Shown piece by piece: positions 15,767 through 24,240 of a DNA stretch of 64,000 bases. The translations under genes and the position numbers were made by a program. Position 1 is the stretch's first letter, and each line of letters starts with the position of its first letter. The notes under the pieces are model-generated. The model was not told the DNA's origin and did not search any database. It was given only the letters and a program-made list of their open reading frames with translations. The stretch is from Desulfobacterales bacterium. GTDB taxonomy: Bacteria; Desulfobacterota; Desulfobacteria; Desulfobacterales; JAEINQ01. The stretch spans positions 62,001-126,000 of the forward strand of contig JAEINQ010000007.1 in assembly GCA_016342285.1 (NCBI GenBank). The letters run 5' to 3'.

Positions 15767-16990
15767 ATGCCTGTACTCACCATTTTCAGCAGTACTTTTT
15801 GCAATAAAGAAGAGATTGTCGAGCAGTTGCTCAAAACCGTCGATTTCAACCGTGTCACCGATGGCGATGTCGTTCGTCGGGCCATTGCCCTTTCCGGTAT
15901 GGATGAGAAGTCCCTGCGGGGGGCATTCAGTGCCAAGACGTCGGTTTTCAACAAGCTTACCCATGGAAAAGAACGTGCCATTGCCTGGTTGCGTCTGACC
16001 GTGGCGGAAATGCTCGCTGAAGGCAATCTCTTGCTCGACGGCTTCAGCAGCATGCTGATCCCGTCCACCATTACCCATGTCCTGAGGGCGTGTCTCATCG
16101 CCGACATGCCATCGCGGATCCAGATGGCTGGTGAGGCGTCCGGGTTGAGCGAAAAGGAGGCCATCGCCCAGATCCGCAAGGCCGATGAGGAACGGGCCGC
16201 GTGGGTCTATGAACTTTTCAAAATGCGGGACCCGTGGGCGCCGTCGCTCTATGATATCGTCATTCCGGTTGACAAACTCGATACCGATGCCGCTCTCAAC
16301 GATATCGTGGAGAATCTGCGCAGCGAAGTCATTCAACCCACCGACGCCTCCCGGCGGGTGGCCGCCGATTTTGTCCTGGCCTCGCGGGTGGGCGTGGCAC
16401 TGGCCAAGGAGGGCCACAATGTCGATGTCAGTGCCCGAGATGGTGCCGTGACCATCACCATTCAAAAGAATGTGCTCATGATCGGCCGCCTGGAGGCCGA
16501 ACTCAAGGGGGTGGCGGAGACTGTTGACGGGGTGGTTTCCGTTGACACCCGCATCGGCAAGGGTTTCCATCGGGCGGACATCTATCGGAAATACGATTTC
16601 GAAGTCCCCAAGCTGCTGCTGGTGGATGACGAGCGCGAGTTCGTGCACACCCTGTCCGAACGGCTTCAGATGCGGGATATGGACTCGGCGGTGACCTATG
16701 ATGGCGAATCGGCCCTAGACATGGTTGCCGATGACGAGCCGGAAGTCATGATTCTCGATCTTAAAATGCCCGGTATCGACGGCATCGAGGTCCTGCGCAA
16801 GGTCAAGCAGACACGGCCGGCGATCGAAGTCATCATCCTCACCGGGCATGGGTCTGAAACGGATCGGGAGACCTGTATGGCGCTGGGTGCGTTTGCCTAT
16901 CTTCAGAAACCGGTGGATATCGACGTGCTTACGGAGACCCTCAAGAAGGCCAATGAAAAAATGAAGCACAACCGGGCGACCCGGTCCTGA
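15767..16990 (+). CDS. Cytidylate-kinase-like domain fused to response-regulator receiver
   Basis: In this 407-residue protein, residues 1-~185 resemble the cytidylate-kinase-like family (LTIFSSTFCNKEEI, then VTDGDVVRRAIALSG, LRACLIADMPSRIQMA), but the P-loop glycines and lysine are missing, so kinase activity is doubtful. A middle part (~185-280) has alternating strands (GAVTITIQKNVLMIGRLEAE). The C-terminal ~125 residues are a receiver with DDE near the start, phospho-acceptor D331 in LDLKMPG and the conserved K in YLQKPVD. I chose ATG 15767 behind AAGGAGA. It follows SulP by 11 bp and precedes a sensor kinase gene. Confidence 0.75.
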   Translation: MPVLTIFSSTFCNKEEIVEQLLKTVDFNRVTDGDVVRRAIALSGMDEKSLRGAFSAKTSVFNKLTHGKERAIAWLRLTVAEMLAEGNLLLDGFSSMLIPSTITHVLRACLIADMPSRIQMAGEASGLSEKEAIAQIRKADEERAAWVYELFKMRDPWAPSLYDIVIPVDKLDTDAALNDIVENLRSEVIQPTDASRRVAADFVLASRVGVALAKEGHNVDVSARDGAVTITIQKNVLMIGRLEAELKGVAETVDGVVSVDTRIGKGFHRADIYRKYDFEVPKLLLVDDEREFVHTLSERLQMRDMDSAVTYDGESALDMVADDEPEVMILDLKMPGIDGIEVLRKVKQTRPAIEVIILTGHGSETDRETCMALGAFAYLQKPVDIDVLTETLKKANEKMKHNRATRS

Positions 16991-17150
16991 CCGAACGCTG
17001 GGAGACGGCGCCGAACGATCGGATGCGTCGCCGTCGCCCTCCGGCCCATTCCCACATGGGCGCTGCCGCACAAGGGGCCGGGGGAAACCGCCCGTTTTTT
17101 CAAAACCCTTCATCGTTTCAGGGAACCGTCATTTCGGGGGCCGAGATCTC

Positions 17151-18923
17151 ATGTCGTTTTTCGATCATTTGAAACCGAAATTCTGGAATCATGTCGATAT
17201 CGGCGTCAAGTCCGAACGGCGCCCCTACAATTTTAGAAAAATCTGGAAACTGACAGTCCTGATGACCCTCACAGTGGCGCTGATACCGCTGGTCGTCATA
17301 TCGGCGACCGACTACCGGGTGACTCAGAAAGCGATCATATCGGAGATTTTGTTGCGAACGGCGCGGCTGGTTTCCAACACCCGCCGCAACGTGACCTATT
17401 TTCTTGCCGAGCGCAGTGCCGCCCTCGATTTTGTCAACCGAAGCATGCCGTTTGAGGACCTTGTCACACCGGGTTCGCTGGTCCAGGTGCTGGCGCGGCT
17501 CAAAGCGAGTTTCGGCGGATTCGTGGACATCGGCGTCATCAACGACGCCGGCAAACAGATGGCCTACGCCGGACCGTATGACCTGACCGGCAAGGATTAC
17601 AGCGATGCCGTGTGGTTCAAGGACGCCACGGTCGGGGCGGTCTATGTCAGTGATGTGTTCCTGGGATTTCGAAACGTACCGCACATGGTTATCGCCGTGA
17701 AGCACGGGCTCCCCGAGGGGCGCAGTTATGTGCTACGGGCCACTCTGGACACCGCGCAGTTGAACGACCTGCTGTCGGGGTTGGAAGTGGGCGGGGAGGG
17801 CGATGCCTTCATGATCAACAACGCCGGCGTGCTGCAGACCCGTTCGCGCTCCCACGGCAATGTCATGGCCCCCATCATGCTCCCTGTGCCGGCCTTTTCG
17901 GACCGAACCCAGGTGATCGAGAGCGGGGTCCCCGGCAAGGGGATCCTGATCATCGGATACGCATACATACCCCAGACCCCTTTTATCCTGATGATTGTCA
18001 AGGATAAGGATCGTCTCATGATACCGTGGCGGCGCAGCCGCCTGCAGATCATCGCCTTTTTGTCCATTTCCGTGATCACCATCGTCGTGGTGATTCTGGG
18101 CGGCATTACGTTTCTGGTCAACCAGATCTACCTGGCCGATATGCGTCGGCTGACAGTGATCCACAAGGTGGAATATGCCAACAAGATGGCCAGTCTGGGA
18201 CGACTTTCCGCGGGCGTTGCCCACGAGATCAACAACCCGCTGGCCATCATCAACGAAAAGGCGGGGTTGATCAAAGATCTCTTCCAGTTTAAACAAGAAT
18301 ACACGAAGAATCCGAAGCTCATGTCCTTGATCGATGCCATCATCGGTTCGGTGGATCGATGCGCGGGGATCACCCGCCGTTTGCTCAACTTTGCGCGGCA
18401 TTCCGATACACAAACCAAGACCATCAACCTGGCCGACATCCTCCATGAGGTGCTCGGGTTCTTGGGAAAGGAAGCCCAATACCGGTCCATCGAGGTGAAC
18501 GTTTCCGTCGATGACAATATCCCCCTTCTGGAAAGCGACCCGGGGCGGCTGCAGGAAATTTTTCTCAATTTGATCACCAATGCCTTTGCGGCCCTCAAGG
18601 ACGGCGGGTTTCTCAATATCACCGCAACCATGGCCGATGACCACCATGCGCGCATTTCCTTCGCGGACAATGGCCATGGCATCCAGGCAAAGGATATCGA
18701 CCGCGTTTTCGAGCCTTTTTTCTCAACAAAAATCGGTTCCGGCGGCACCGGGCTCGGGTTGTCCATTACCTACGGGCTGGTAAAGGAACTGGGCGGAAAG
18801 ATCAGCGTGATAAGCGAGGTGGACAAGGGGACCACCTTTGTCATTGACTTGCCGCTGATTTTCCAGCCGAGAGCGCGCCCGACTTTAGGCGCATCACGCG
18901 AGATCACAGAGGAATTGTTATGA
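17151..18923 (+). CDS. Membrane sensor histidine kinase (Cache-type sensor)
   Basis: The 590-residue protein has membrane helices at ~38-58 and ~300-325 enclosing a ~240-residue extracytoplasmic sensor of Cache type (YSDAVWFKDATVG, VYVSDVFLGFRNVPHMVIAV). The cytoplasmic kinase follows: H-box GVAHEINNPLAI with H358, N-box NLITNAFAAL, DNGHGI and GTGLGLSI. All motifs needed for autophosphorylation are present. It overlaps the next receiver gene (ATGA, 18920-18923), which is the probable partner. Signal unknown; linkage to SulP hints at an anion. Confidence 0.9.
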   Translation: MSFFDHLKPKFWNHVDIGVKSERRPYNFRKIWKLTVLMTLTVALIPLVVISATDYRVTQKAIISEILLRTARLVSNTRRNVTYFLAERSAALDFVNRSMPFEDLVTPGSLVQVLARLKASFGGFVDIGVINDAGKQMAYAGPYDLTGKDYSDAVWFKDATVGAVYVSDVFLGFRNVPHMVIAVKHGLPEGRSYVLRATLDTAQLNDLLSGLEVGGEGDAFMINNAGVLQTRSRSHGNVMAPIMLPVPAFSDRTQVIESGVPGKGILIIGYAYIPQTPFILMIVKDKDRLMIPWRRSRLQIIAFLSISVITIVVVILGGITFLVNQIYLADMRRLTVIHKVEYANKMASLGRLSAGVAHEINNPLAIINEKAGLIKDLFQFKQEYTKNPKLMSLIDAIIGSVDRCAGITRRLLNFARHSDTQTKTINLADILHEVLGFLGKEAQYRSIEVNVSVDDNIPLLESDPGRLQEIFLNLITNAFAALKDGGFLNITATMADDHHARISFADNGHGIQAKDIDRVFEPFFSTKIGSGGTGLGLSITYGLVKELGGKISVISEVDKGTTFVIDLPLIFQPRARPTLGASREITEELL

Positions 18924-19288
18924 AGGTTCTCTTGGTCGACGATGAGATCGAATTTGTCAGTACTTTGGCCGAGCGGCTCTCTTTCCGAGGCATTGATGTC
19001 GATTGGATCAGTGAACCCGAAGAAGCGATCGCCAAAGCCAGGCAAGGATGTTACGACGTGGCCGTACTCGATGTGAAGATGCCGCGTATCGACGGCATTG
19101 CGTTGAAGCGGCAGCTTCAGCAAACCTGTCCGAAGATGAAGTTTATTTTTATTACCGGCCATGGTTCACGGGATGCCTACATGGCTGGTTCGGCGGAGGC
19201 GGGATCGGATTGCTATTTGCACAAGCCGCTGAGCCTGGCAGACCTGCTGGCCAAGATCAGTGTGATTGCGGCCGCAAGAGAGGAGTGA
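18920..19288 (+). CDS. Stand-alone response regulator receiver
   Basis: This 122-residue single receiver domain has acidic pair DDE at ~7-9, phospho-acceptor D51 in AVLDVKMPR, T/S in FITGHGS and K in YLHKPLS. It has no output domain, like CheY or Spo0F-type relay proteins. It is coupled to the upstream kinase by a 4-bp overlap and followed after 2 bp by the degenerate kinase-like protein, which could be the next relay step. Confidence 0.9.
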   Translation: MKVLLVDDEIEFVSTLAERLSFRGIDVDWISEPEEAIAKARQGCYDVAVLDVKMPRIDGIALKRQLQQTCPKMKFIFITGHGSRDAYMAGSAEAGSDCYLHKPLSLADLLAKISVIAAAREE

Positions 19289-19290
19289 CA

Positions 19291-19923
19291 ATGACCGATG
19301 TGTTGACCGATACCGGATTGAAGTTTTTCGGGACCATGACCGCCTCCATTTCCCATGAGCTCAAGAATCGATTTGCCATCGTCAACGAACAGGCGGGGCT
19401 GTTGACCGATTTCGTTCGCATGGCCGAAAGAGGCCGGGAATTGGATCCCGAGCGCCTCATGCGGTTGGGCGAATCATTGAAAAAGCAGGTGTCGCTTGCC
19501 GACGATCTGTTGGGGCACATGAACCATTTTTCCCACAGCGTGGACCAGGCCGCCTGCGAGACGGACATCGCCGCGGTCGTTGCCTGTATCGCGGGCCTGG
19601 CCCGGCGCACGGCTGACAGACGCAATGCTCTCCTCGATCTCCGGCTGCCCGAGACCCCTCCCATGGCGCACACTTCTGGGTTTTTGCTGATGAATCTGAT
19701 CTGGATCCTTCTTGACGGGGCCATGGGGCCGGGCACGGATTCGCGCAGTCTCACCCTCTCTTGTGAATCGTCGCCGGAAGGGACGGTCGTCCGCATGGAT
19801 GGCGCCGCACCGGATCTTCTGCAGCAAGCCGTGGCCGCGGCAACGGATCTGTCCCATGAATTGGGGGCACAGGTGTCAATGGATCCGGATTGCCAATCGG
19901 TCAGCGTTTTGTTGCCGAGATAA
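19291..19923 (+). CDS. Histidine phosphotransferase-like protein (HisKA with degenerate ATPase domain)
   Basis: This 210-residue protein begins with a dimerisation/H-box segment, ASISHELKNRFAIVNEQAGLL (H22), clearly related to that of the kinase at 17151 (AHEINNPLAIINEKAGLI). Its second half keeps an N-box-like region (LLMNLIWILLDGA) but has no DxGxG or GxGLG motif, so it probably cannot bind ATP. That is the plan of ChpT- or Spo0B-type phosphotransferases. I chose ATG 19291 behind GAGGAG. It sits last in the TetR-SulP-receiver-kinase-receiver cluster. Role as a relay protein is inference. Confidence 0.7.
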   Translation: MTDVLTDTGLKFFGTMTASISHELKNRFAIVNEQAGLLTDFVRMAERGRELDPERLMRLGESLKKQVSLADDLLGHMNHFSHSVDQAACETDIAAVVACIAGLARRTADRRNALLDLRLPETPPMAHTSGFLLMNLIWILLDGAMGPGTDSRSLTLSCESSPEGTVVRMDGAAPDLLQQAVAAATDLSHELGAQVSMDPDCQSVSVLLPR

Positions 19924-19989
19924 GTCTGGCTGATGCTTGGAGCCGGTGCGTTGGATACCGAGGGTTGTTTTTGCAGGTGCAAATAAGGA

Positions 19990-20074
19990 GTTGTAAAGGA
20001 TCCTGGCCCAGAGGACCAGGCGTTGGTTTGCTCCTGGAAGGTGCGGCGATACTTCGCTTCCAGTTCGAAATGCC
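19990..20074 (+). repeat. Dispersed repeat R1, copy A
   Basis: This 85-bp sequence occurs inverted at 25778-25861, with roughly 85 % identity by eye: GTTGTAAAG.ATCCTGGCC at one end and CGCTTCCAGTTCGAAATGCC at the other. No frame. Here it lies just after the two-component cluster and is followed by three tandem TGCCTAAAAT-type repeats. Confidence 0.75.
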
Positions 20075-20311
20075 TAAATTGCCTAAAATGCCTAAAATGA
20101 AGGAATTCTGTCATATCTTAGCTTAAAAAGCCGGAGCGAAGCGACTCCACAACTCTTGTCCGCCTTTCCTTTTGGCGGATTAGGCATTTCACACTTTAGT
20201 GCACTTTAGGCATTTTCCGGCCAATGGAACGGCATAACCAATTGACTCTGACCACGTCCTCCGGCCGTCGCTTCTTTACTCCTTGTCTTTCAAAGCCCCC
20301 ATTGCCTTGGG
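20074..20311. other. Intergenic region with short tandem repeats
   Basis: The region has TGCCTAAA(A/T)T repeated three times near 20070-20100, an inverted GGCGGATTAGGC-type segment, and no supported gene. Confidence 0.5.
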
Positions 20312-21481
20312 TCAGTGGGTGAGCAGCGCATACTCCGGCAGGTGATACAGCTGCCGGATCAGGTGGCTCAGGGTGTCAGGCAGGTAGCGGCCCCAGATTT
20401 TGATGGGGATGTCGTCCAGGGTCACCGTGGGGCTGAGACCCACGGCCAGCATGAACTCCAGAATGTATTCGATGTTGACGGGGATATTTCCGTAAAAGGC
20501 ATTCTGCTGGCGCTGGCGGAAGATTCTAATTTCGTGCATGGACCGGCCGATCTCGGATTCCACCAGTTCGTCGAAAGAGGTGAGGATCAGATCCACCTGC
20601 ACCGAATCGACCCCCGTGCGGATAAAGGCATCAAAGTCGTTGTAGACGTCTTCGGTGGGCAGACCCCGACTGGCCAGGACCGATGGGTTGGCCCATTGTC
20701 TGAAAGCGGCGCTCAGGGCCTGGAAATCAACGGTGAGTTCGATGACGTAGTGGACGGCATTGTAATCGCCGGTGTGATGTTCCTTTTCCACGATGGTGGC
20801 CGATGCCATGCTGTCAATGGCGCTTTCGATGCCCTGCTCTCCGAACCCCGTATCGATGATTTTCATCCCCAGCACATCCTTCAGGGTCAACGCCTGAACC
20901 GGCAGATGGATGCCGTTTTCTTTGATTTCCCCCATGACCTTGATTTCGGCTTCGGTCAGGATATCCAGGGGGAGTTCCGCCGTGGCGGACGAACGGATTC
21001 CTCGCTGACGCAGCAATGCCAGCGCCTCTTTTTGAACGTTTTGAAAAATGTGGGCAGATACGTACCGGTTGGCTTTTTCCGCGATGCGGCGGACCCGTTT
21101 GAGTCGGCTGAAGCAGATGATGCGCCCGGCCTTGTCATGGAAGAGTTTGCCGGCGACGGGGGAGCCGGTAAAGTAGAACTCGGGCATGCTCCGGTAGGCG
21201 GTGCAGAGCGAGTGAATGCGGGATGACCCATCGTTGAGCCCGTTGCAGATCCAGTCCTTGAGATCTTTTTTCCGGTGAATGGTGCGCTCGCCGGAGGCCG
21301 GTTTACCGAGGTGGGTCAACAACGGGGGGATAAACCCCAACAGCGTTTCCCAGGCGGCAAAGCCGTCGTAGTTGATGATGCGCGTGATCTGGAGTGGGTC
21401 TTGCGGTTCCAGCCGGCTGGACAGCCAGCGGCCGGTGATCTCAAATAGCGCGTCTCGATGAAGGAATGCCGATATGTACAT
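20312..21481 (-). CDS. Conserved-looking protein of unknown function, faint RelA/SpoT-like features
   Basis: I do not firmly recognise this 389-residue protein. The middle part has KDVLGMKIIDTGF, then DYNAVHYVIELTV and VQVDLILTSFDELVESEIGRS, whose order and spacing recall the RelA/SpoT synthetase core (DLxGxRI, GYRSxHYV, VEIQIRT..WAEIEH). The key basic and acidic catalytic residues are not all evident. The N-terminal half is helical with a basic KRVRRIAEKANRY stretch. It would be cytoplasmic. It is unlinked to neighbours, and ATG 21481 is the most upstream start. Treat the ppGpp-synthetase link as a hypothesis. Confidence 0.5.
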   Translation of the reverse strand: MYISAFLHRDALFEITGRWLSSRLEPQDPLQITRIINYDGFAAWETLLGFIPPLLTHLGKPASGERTIHRKKDLKDWICNGLNDGSSRIHSLCTAYRSMPEFYFTGSPVAGKLFHDKAGRIICFSRLKRVRRIAEKANRYVSAHIFQNVQKEALALLRQRGIRSSATAELPLDILTEAEIKVMGEIKENGIHLPVQALTLKDVLGMKIIDTGFGEQGIESAIDSMASATIVEKEHHTGDYNAVHYVIELTVDFQALSAAFRQWANPSVLASRGLPTEDVYNDFDAFIRTGVDSVQVDLILTSFDELVESEIGRSMHEIRIFRQRQQNAFYGNIPVNIEYILEFMLAVGLSPTVTLDDIPIKIWGRYLPDTLSHLIRQLYHLPEYALLTH

Positions 21482-21834
21482 AATGCTTAATTTCCAAGAG
21501 CCGGACCCGGCCGGGCGCGCCGTGTCCCGGCGGACAGAAAAAAACGCTCCGTTTAGGTAAACCCTGGGGTGGAATATCCCGGATTGCCCCTTGGGTCAAG
21601 CTGCTTCCGGTTTTGCCGCCCAGACCCATCTTATCGGCATCATTGACCGACGGCATGAACGGGTCGGTTCTGGCTGTGCCGGTAGGGTCGGGCTGACCCG
21701 GGGGCGGGGTTGACCATATTATGAGAATATGCTTAAAACTATGCCAGCCGGAGCCGGTCTTTTGACTCAGGCCCGGCCCTAAGGCATGGGTCGGTTGTTG
21801 TCTATAATTTGCAGTGGCCAAGACAGGAGACGAG

Positions 21835-22263
21835 ATGGTAGCGATTGGAAATGGCGCGGAGCTGGAAAACTTGTTGGCGAATTGGACGGATTCACCCCAG
21901 AAAATTAAGAAAGCCTTTATCCGGCTATTGGAACATCTACAACAAAAAGAAGGGATTGCCCTCAGCTTTGTTGCCCGGCCCGGGGTGACCTATTCGCTTC
22001 GTGCCAGGCATGCCGATCAGCGGAAACGGGAGCTGTACGCCATGGTGGACGTCATTGACGACGATCCTGCCGATCGGTGGCTGTCGGTATGTTTCTACGG
22101 CGATACCATCACCGATCCGGCTGAAAACGGTGACTTTGTTCCCGAAGGCCTGTTGGGGGAAGATGCCTGCTGTTTTGACATCGAGGAACTCAACGAACCG
22201 GTGATGGGGTATGTGGAAGAACGTCTGGATGAAGCCCATGAAAACGCGGGAAAAGAGGGCTGA
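21835..22263 (+). CDS. Hypothetical protein, 142 aa
   Basis: I do not recognise this acidic cytoplasmic protein. It contains IALSFVARPGVTYSLRA, then LYAMVDVIDDDPADRWLSVCFYGD and a C-terminal ACCFDIEELNEPVMGYVEERL, giving an alpha/beta pattern. I chose ATG 21835, four bases after AGGAGA, over GTG 21814. It is single, with a dispersed repeat immediately downstream. Confidence 0.65.
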   Translation: MVAIGNGAELENLLANWTDSPQKIKKAFIRLLEHLQQKEGIALSFVARPGVTYSLRARHADQRKRELYAMVDVIDDDPADRWLSVCFYGDTITDPAENGDFVPEGLLGEDACCFDIEELNEPVMGYVEERLDEAHENAGKEG

Positions 22264-22273
22264 GATATCGAGA

Positions 22274-22300
22274 ATTTTGGTTCCTCGCTATTTCGTGTGG
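22274..22300 (+). repeat. Dispersed repeat R3, copy A
   Basis: This ~26-bp sequence (core GGTTCCTCGCTATTTCGTG) recurs in the same orientation at 32793-32819, where it marks the break point of an ftsH remnant. Here it starts 10 bp after a stop codon. Confidence 0.65.
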
Positions 22301-22448
22301 ACACCCTGCTGGCCGGGGCGGGAACATTTTTACCCACATGAAGCAGCGAAGAGCCAGAATTTTTATCCCCACAAGAAATGGCGCTGATTGACGCCGATAC
22401 TTGTCCGCCTCCGGCGGGTTGGGCAAAAAGGCGATTTGTGGACGGAAA

Positions 22449-23621
22449 CTAACTCCATTTTTGCATTTGCATGTCCGGCCGCGGCAGCATCAGAACAAAG
22501 GGCGTTCCCAGGAGCCCGACCATGGCGCAGACAGCCAGCGCGGACTGCATGCCGATCTGATCCGACAGCCACCCCGCTAAGACCGTTACAAATGCCGTGA
22601 TGATAAAACTGATGCCCATATATAGGCCATTGGCTGTTCCGCGCTGGTGGCCGCACTGGTCTTGCACGATGGCCAACTCAATGGGGGCGATGGAAAAAAG
22701 GGTGAACCCCAGCACCACCAGAAGAGGGATTGCCAGCCAGTCGGGCGCATACAAAAATGCCAGCATTAAAATGGCGGATAACGGGATGACCGCCGCCAAC
22801 ATCCTGCGGCGTCCCAGTCGATCGCTCAAGGTCCCCCCTGTTAAGGTGCCGATGGCACCGGCGCCTTCCAGTAAGGCCAGGGCGGCCCCCCCCTGCCACA
22901 GACCCTTACCGGACATCACCATGAAGGTCGGCAGAAAAGCCGCAAGTGGGGCGGTCATGAGAAGGACGGTAAACATGATGCCGGTGAGGGGAAACATGAC
23001 CCGGCTCATGCTTTGGGCAGGTGTTGAAACAGGGGTTTTTGGTTTTGCCGCCATGTCAAAATGGAGACCTTTGAATTGCACACGGAGAAACAAAGACGCC
23101 AACAGTCCCAGAAACATCACGGGATAGCAGCCTTCAAACCCCCAGAACGAGATGGCCCAGACACCCAGAACAGGGCCGACAAAACGGGCCGTCTCTCCGC
23201 CGGTCATCCAGAAACTCATGCCCTGGCCAACCCGGGCGCCTGCGGCCCGTGCCACCATCACAGGGCTGACCACATGAAACATCGACGCACTGATCCCGGC
23301 CAGCAGCAACAGGATACAGACCATGGCATAGGAATGAGCGGCGCCGATCAGGCTCATGGCGGCGGCGGTAATGGCGGGTCCCCAGATTGCCGGATAATAA
23401 AAATGACTTCGATCAAAAATAAGACCCAGTAGCGGATTCAAAAGGCTGGGGCTCCGGAAGACCACTGTAAACATCCCGGCCAGGGCGATGCTCAGGGAAA
23501 ATTTATCGATGAGAAGCGGAAGAAACACCGCCAGAAAACTGGAAAAAATGTCGTGGGAAAAATGCCCACCGGCAAGAACAAGAATTTTTCGCAGTTGAAA
23601 CCCATCATCGCTCTGGTTCAA
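22449..23621 (-). CDS. Major facilitator superfamily transporter
   Basis: The 390-residue protein has about 12 hydrophobic helices, with the MFS loop between TM2 and TM3 (LLGLIFDRSHFY), and GTLTGGTLSDRLGRRRML at the TM8-TM9 loop. It resembles drug/solute permeases, including fosmidomycin-resistance-type exporters (GGHFSHDIFSSFLAVFLPLL at the start); substrate not determined. The start is probably TTG 23621 with GGAG seven bases upstream, as no ATG or GTG fits. It is divergent from the LacI-controlled operon. Confidence 0.82.
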   Translation of the reverse strand: MNQSDDGFQLRKILVLAGGHFSHDIFSSFLAVFLPLLIDKFSLSIALAGMFTVVFRSPSLLNPLLGLIFDRSHFYYPAIWGPAITAAAMSLIGAAHSYAMVCILLLLAGISASMFHVVSPVMVARAAGARVGQGMSFWMTGGETARFVGPVLGVWAISFWGFEGCYPVMFLGLLASLFLRVQFKGLHFDMAAKPKTPVSTPAQSMSRVMFPLTGIMFTVLLMTAPLAAFLPTFMVMSGKGLWQGGAALALLEGAGAIGTLTGGTLSDRLGRRRMLAAVIPLSAILMLAFLYAPDWLAIPLLVVLGFTLFSIAPIELAIVQDQCGHQRGTANGLYMGISFIITAFVTVLAGWLSDQIGMQSALAVCAMVGLLGTPFVLMLPRPDMQMQKWS

Positions 23622-23907
23622 GATCGACTCCAGTCACCGCGCTTGAAGAATATACACCGGTCCGAATCGGAAAGGATCATCTCCGTTCCGCCCGCCCTTT
23701 GTAACACGGATCGGGGTTTTCCCGCCATGATTACCGCACCCGGTTTTTCTCCTCATGTCAATGGGTTGGTGTGGTCCGGTACCCAAAGCCGTCACGGCGA
23801 TACCACCGCGGGGAAAATCCTGCCGTCCAATGGGTAGCGACCATAAAATCCAGTAACCAACTGTAATTACAACCTCTAAAAAATATGACGATCTGGGTTA
23901 ACACTTC

Positions 23908-23936
23908 TTGACAGGGTGATGGATCGCCTGATAATG
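23908..23936 (+). promoter_or_regulatory. Sigma70-type promoter of the AtoE-HisD-SDR operon
   Basis: A perfect -35 box, TTGACA (23908-23913), is followed 16 bp later by GATAAT (23930-23935). This is close to consensus and overlaps the operator palindrome. Confidence 0.75.
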
Positions 23937-23950
23937 TTACCGGTAACATT
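23933..23950. promoter_or_regulatory. Probable LacI-family operator
   Basis: AATGTTACCGGTAACATT is a perfect 18-bp palindrome with the central CG that most LacI/GalR operators have. It overlaps the -10 element of the promoter at 23908-23935, so bound repressor would block polymerase. A LacI-family gene lies 4 kb downstream in the same gene set. Confidence 0.8.
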
Positions 23951-24240
23951 CTATGAATACCCATCATTGATTGACCGAGAAAGACGACCATTGGAGACCA
24001 TCCGATCCTGTGCATCGGATGGCTGCCCCAAAGTTTCGCAAAAAAGGGAGGCACGCCATACCCACTTGGGGAGCGGGATCGCCAATGGAAACTCCTTGAT
24101 AACCCACTCGGAGCGTTTCCGGGTGCAACCAAAAACATTCAACCAACGGAGGGGATGGCAGCGCTTCGCGTCATGAGTCAGGAAGAAAAACAAACAAAGG
24201 ACGGGGAAATTCACAACTCACATCAGAAATGGAGGGATAC

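Larger units (their letters stand above)
23622..24240. promoter_or_regulatory. Regulatory region upstream of the AtoE operon
   Basis: This 620-bp divergent region holds the strong promoter and operator described separately. It leaves a ~290-nt 5' leader before the AtoE start, in which I see no convincing riboswitch or gene. Confidence 0.5.

Noticed and set aside
23916-24176. 86-aa plus-strand frame in the AtoE leader
   Set aside because: It overlaps the -10 box and operator, so most of it would start before the transcript does.
24229-24240. ATG 24229 as start of the AtoE gene
   Set aside because: The GGAGGG that follows it is the ribosome site for GTG 24241; nothing suitable precedes the ATG.
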